Of a DNA stretch of 5,744 nt, positions 5,451 to 5,744 are shown piece after piece. The stretch spans positions 4,156 to 9,899 of the forward strand of contig CAKKQG010000447.1 of the NCBI GenBank assembly GCA_919901875.1, written 5' to 3'. Every line of letters starts with the position of its first letter. The first letter of the stretch is position 1. Under the pieces are notes generated by a model. That model saw only the letters and a program-made list of their open reading frames with translations. It made no database searches and was not told the origin of the DNA. The DNA comes from Anaerolineales bacterium (GTDB lineage: Bacteria; Chloroflexota; Anaerolineae; Anaerolineales; VGOW01). Made by a program: the position numbers and the translations under genes.

Positions 5451-5744
5451 TTATCCGCCACCTTTAACCGCCACCCCAACTAAATGTATCTTCCACGCTT
5501 GAGGAATCAATTTCTCTAACGCAACCGACAATTTGAATAACGGATCATTGAACGCGGTGTAAGTCGGATCGGCGATGAAACTTAATTCGAGCGTGAAGCC
5601 GACTCGTTCACACACGCGGTGCAGCCGACTCGGCGTGTTGACCTTGTAGCGCACGGGGAACGTATCTTCTTCGGCGCGGGCGTAGAGGCGGGAGATGAGG
5701 AGATGTTGAATGGGGCGTAAGAAGTAATTAGTAATTAGTAATGG
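5451..5744 (-). CDS. Probable class I SAM-dependent methyltransferase, C-terminal part (runs off the window)
   Basis: The leftward frame is open from the window edge to TAA at 5451-5453, about 97 residues. A GTG at 5652-5654 could start a 67-residue ORF, but the frame continues upstream with plausible protein sequence (LRPIQHLLISRLYARAEEDTF), so this is the tail of a larger gene. The pattern EEDTFPVRYKVNTPSRLHRVCERVGFTLELSFIADPTY...LEKLIPQAWKIHLVGVAVK resembles the C-terminal end of class I methyltransferases (Methyltransf_11-like): a helix after 'NTP', a GF turn, then a final strand HLVGVAVK. The SAM-binding half is outside the window, so the family call is tentative and no substrate can be proposed. 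The gene is convergent with clpC. The most upstream residues (PLLITNYF) are encoded by a 7-bp tandem repeat, which is odd for this family. Confidence 0.55.
   Translation of the reverse strand, partial: PLLITNYFLRPIQHLLISRLYARAEEDTFPVRYKVNTPSRLHRVCERVGFTLELSFIADPTYTAFNDPLFKLSVALEKLIPQAWKIHLVGVAVKGGG
5724..5742. repeat. Heptamer tandem repeat GTAATTA, about 2.7 copies
   Basis: GTAATTA is repeated at 5724-5730 and 5731-5737, with a partial copy to 5742 before the window ends. Short heptamer runs of this AT-rich kind are familiar as small interspersed repeats in cyanobacterial and Chloroflexota genomes, mostly between genes (from memory). Here it lies within the open frame of the partial leftward gene. 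It may continue past the edge. Confidence 0.7.

Noticed and set aside
5445..5458. Separate terminator at the end of the leftward partial gene
   Set aside because: The stem is only 5-6 bp, it overlaps the stop codon, and no T-run follows on the minus strand.

Overview
The window looks like chromosomal DNA of a free-living bacterium, most likely a member of the Chloroflexota (Anaerolineae-like). The grounds are a stand-alone bacterial Elp3 resembling the Dehalococcoides enzyme, a ClpC with ClpB-like stretches, medium GC content and abundant small interspersed repeats. This placement is inference from gene content, not from a marker gene. No tRNA, rRNA, CRISPR array, transposase or phage gene is visible.

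Layout from left to right. Positions 1-90 hold three copies of a 29-bp tandem repeat, the last ending in a perfect palindrome that abuts a stop codon. A leftward methyltransferase gene (91-720) resembles the Trm9/ALKBH8 tRNA methyltransferase family. It is divergent from a rightward Elp3 gene (741-2393), with only 20 bp between the two start codons. That gap carries a near-symmetric TATTATA element that reads as a -10 box on both strands. Elp3 ends at a good intrinsic terminator (2445-2479). A promoter at 2470-2497 then starts a short PNPOx-like flavin/F420-binding protein gene (2506-2850), followed 6 bp later by a full-length ClpC-type AAA+ unfoldase (2857-5325). After clpC comes a 125-bp tail of successive palindromes, including a strong intrinsic terminator (5409-5441). 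The window ends inside a convergent leftward gene whose C-terminus resembles a class I methyltransferase (5451-5744, partial). A 7-bp tandem repeat lies in its reading frame at the very edge.

The most interesting point is functional. Elp3 builds the carboxymethyl group on wobble uridine 34 of tRNA, and in eukaryotes Trm9 methylates that group to give mcm5U. A divergent Elp3/Trm9-like pair in a bacterium suggests a compact two-gene route to mcm5U-type wobble modification without the other Elongator subunits. A second point is that the Elp3 GNAT domain seems to carry an in-frame insertion of a palindromic interspersed repeat. The PNPOx-like/ClpC pair looks like an ordinary operon; ClpC keeps both ATPase sites and a ClpP-docking tripeptide.
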